Source of the DNA: Fibrobacteraceae bacterium
Lineage (GTDB): Bacteria > Fibrobacterota > Fibrobacteria > Fibrobacterales > Fibrobacteraceae
Reading direction: 5' to 3'
NCBI GenBank assembly: GCA_023231365.1
Contig: JALNVO010000192.1
Span: 1-5,445, forward strand
DNA length: 5,445 bases
Positions within the stretch are counted from its first letter, which is position 1; each line of letters opens with the position of its first letter. The position numbers and the translations under genes are program-made. This document shows positions 5,431 to 5,445 of this stretch, in pieces. The notes below the pieces were generated by a model that was given only the letters and a program-made list of their open reading frames with translations, did not search any database and had not been told where the DNA came from.

Positions 5431-5445
5431 ATTGCTGAGACCCAG

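Larger units (their letters stand above)
5151..5445. mobile_element. Second, rearranged copy of the hairpin-rich repeat element (right end not seen)
   Basis: This gene-free stretch begins with the same end as the element at 3799 (33-bp block, 28/33) and carries the exact 18-bp block at 5185-5202. It then diverges into a chain of hairpins at 5213-5236, 5244-5254, 5273-5289, 5289-5303, 5326-5343 and 5413-5430. The module near 5402-5436 (TCGA, GCAGC, AAAAGC, TTGCTT, ATTGC in that order) resembles the 81-nt interior of the other copy at 3843-3880. No right-hand inverted repeat with an ATTA-type duplication is visible, so the element may continue past the window or be a mosaic. An open frame on the minus strand (5148-5432) merely reads through the repeats and is not considered a gene. 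Confidence 0.6.

Noticed and set aside
5148..5432. 94-codon minus-strand open frame upstream of the TPR gene
   Set aside because: It runs straight through the hairpin chain and ends beside the element's terminal repeat. It has no recognisable domain and its residues are dictated by palindromes. Similar repeat-derived frames could be mis-annotated as hypothetical proteins.
5431..5445. Possible right end of the second element (GAGACCC near the window edge)
   Set aside because: Its reverse complement GGGTCTC only loosely resembles the left end GGGTATCTC, and the two bases left in the window do not match the left flank, so a boundary cannot be supported.
5151..5445. CRISPR array
   Set aside because: The hairpins are different sequences at irregular spacing, with no repeated direct unit and no uniform spacers.

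Overview
The window looks like chromosomal DNA of a Gram-negative, diderm bacterium. The genes show moderate GC, the intergenic DNA is AT-rich, ribosome-binding sites are variable, and both lipoprotein maturation (Lnt) and exported proteins are present. The style of the proteins suggests a Fibrobacter-like organism (phylum Fibrobacterota). That placement is my impression (about 0.6), not something a marker gene in the window proves.

Layout. Positions 34-3149 hold three tightly packed plus-strand genes that look like one transcription unit: a small unrecognised lipoprotein (34-585), rsmI for 16S rRNA C1402 2'-O-methylation (595-1287), and lnt, apolipoprotein N-acyltransferase (1278-3149). The first gap is 9 nt and rsmI/lnt overlap by 10 nt. 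The link between a lipoprotein and the enzyme that finishes lipoproteins is suggestive, but rsmI between them has no obvious functional tie. Two minus-strand genes face this operon. One is a BioH-like alpha/beta hydrolase (3138-3776) whose last codons overlap the end of lnt tail to tail by 12 bp. The other is an exported TPR-repeat protein (4105-5145).

The intergenic DNA is the most unusual part. Between the two minus-strand genes (3777-4104) lies a 164-bp non-coding element, 3799-3962. It has 17-bp imperfect terminal inverted repeats (15/17) and is directly flanked by a 4-bp direct repeat, ATAA. It has the architecture of a MITE and is packed with short-loop hairpins. A related but rearranged element begins at 5151, only 5 nt upstream of the TPR gene's start codon, and runs to the window edge as a chain of hairpins. 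The two copies share a 33-bp end block (28/33 identical) and an exact 18-bp internal block. Both therefore sit in the 5' regions of minus-strand genes, where they could act on transcription or translation.

The most interesting protein feature is the hydrolase. It follows the BioH (pimeloyl-ACP methyl ester esterase) pattern along most of its length, but the nucleophile elbow reads G-M-D-L-G, with Asp where the catalytic Ser is expected. Lnt is also unusual: about 110 extra N-terminal residues carry roughly four additional membrane segments ahead of an otherwise intact enzyme.
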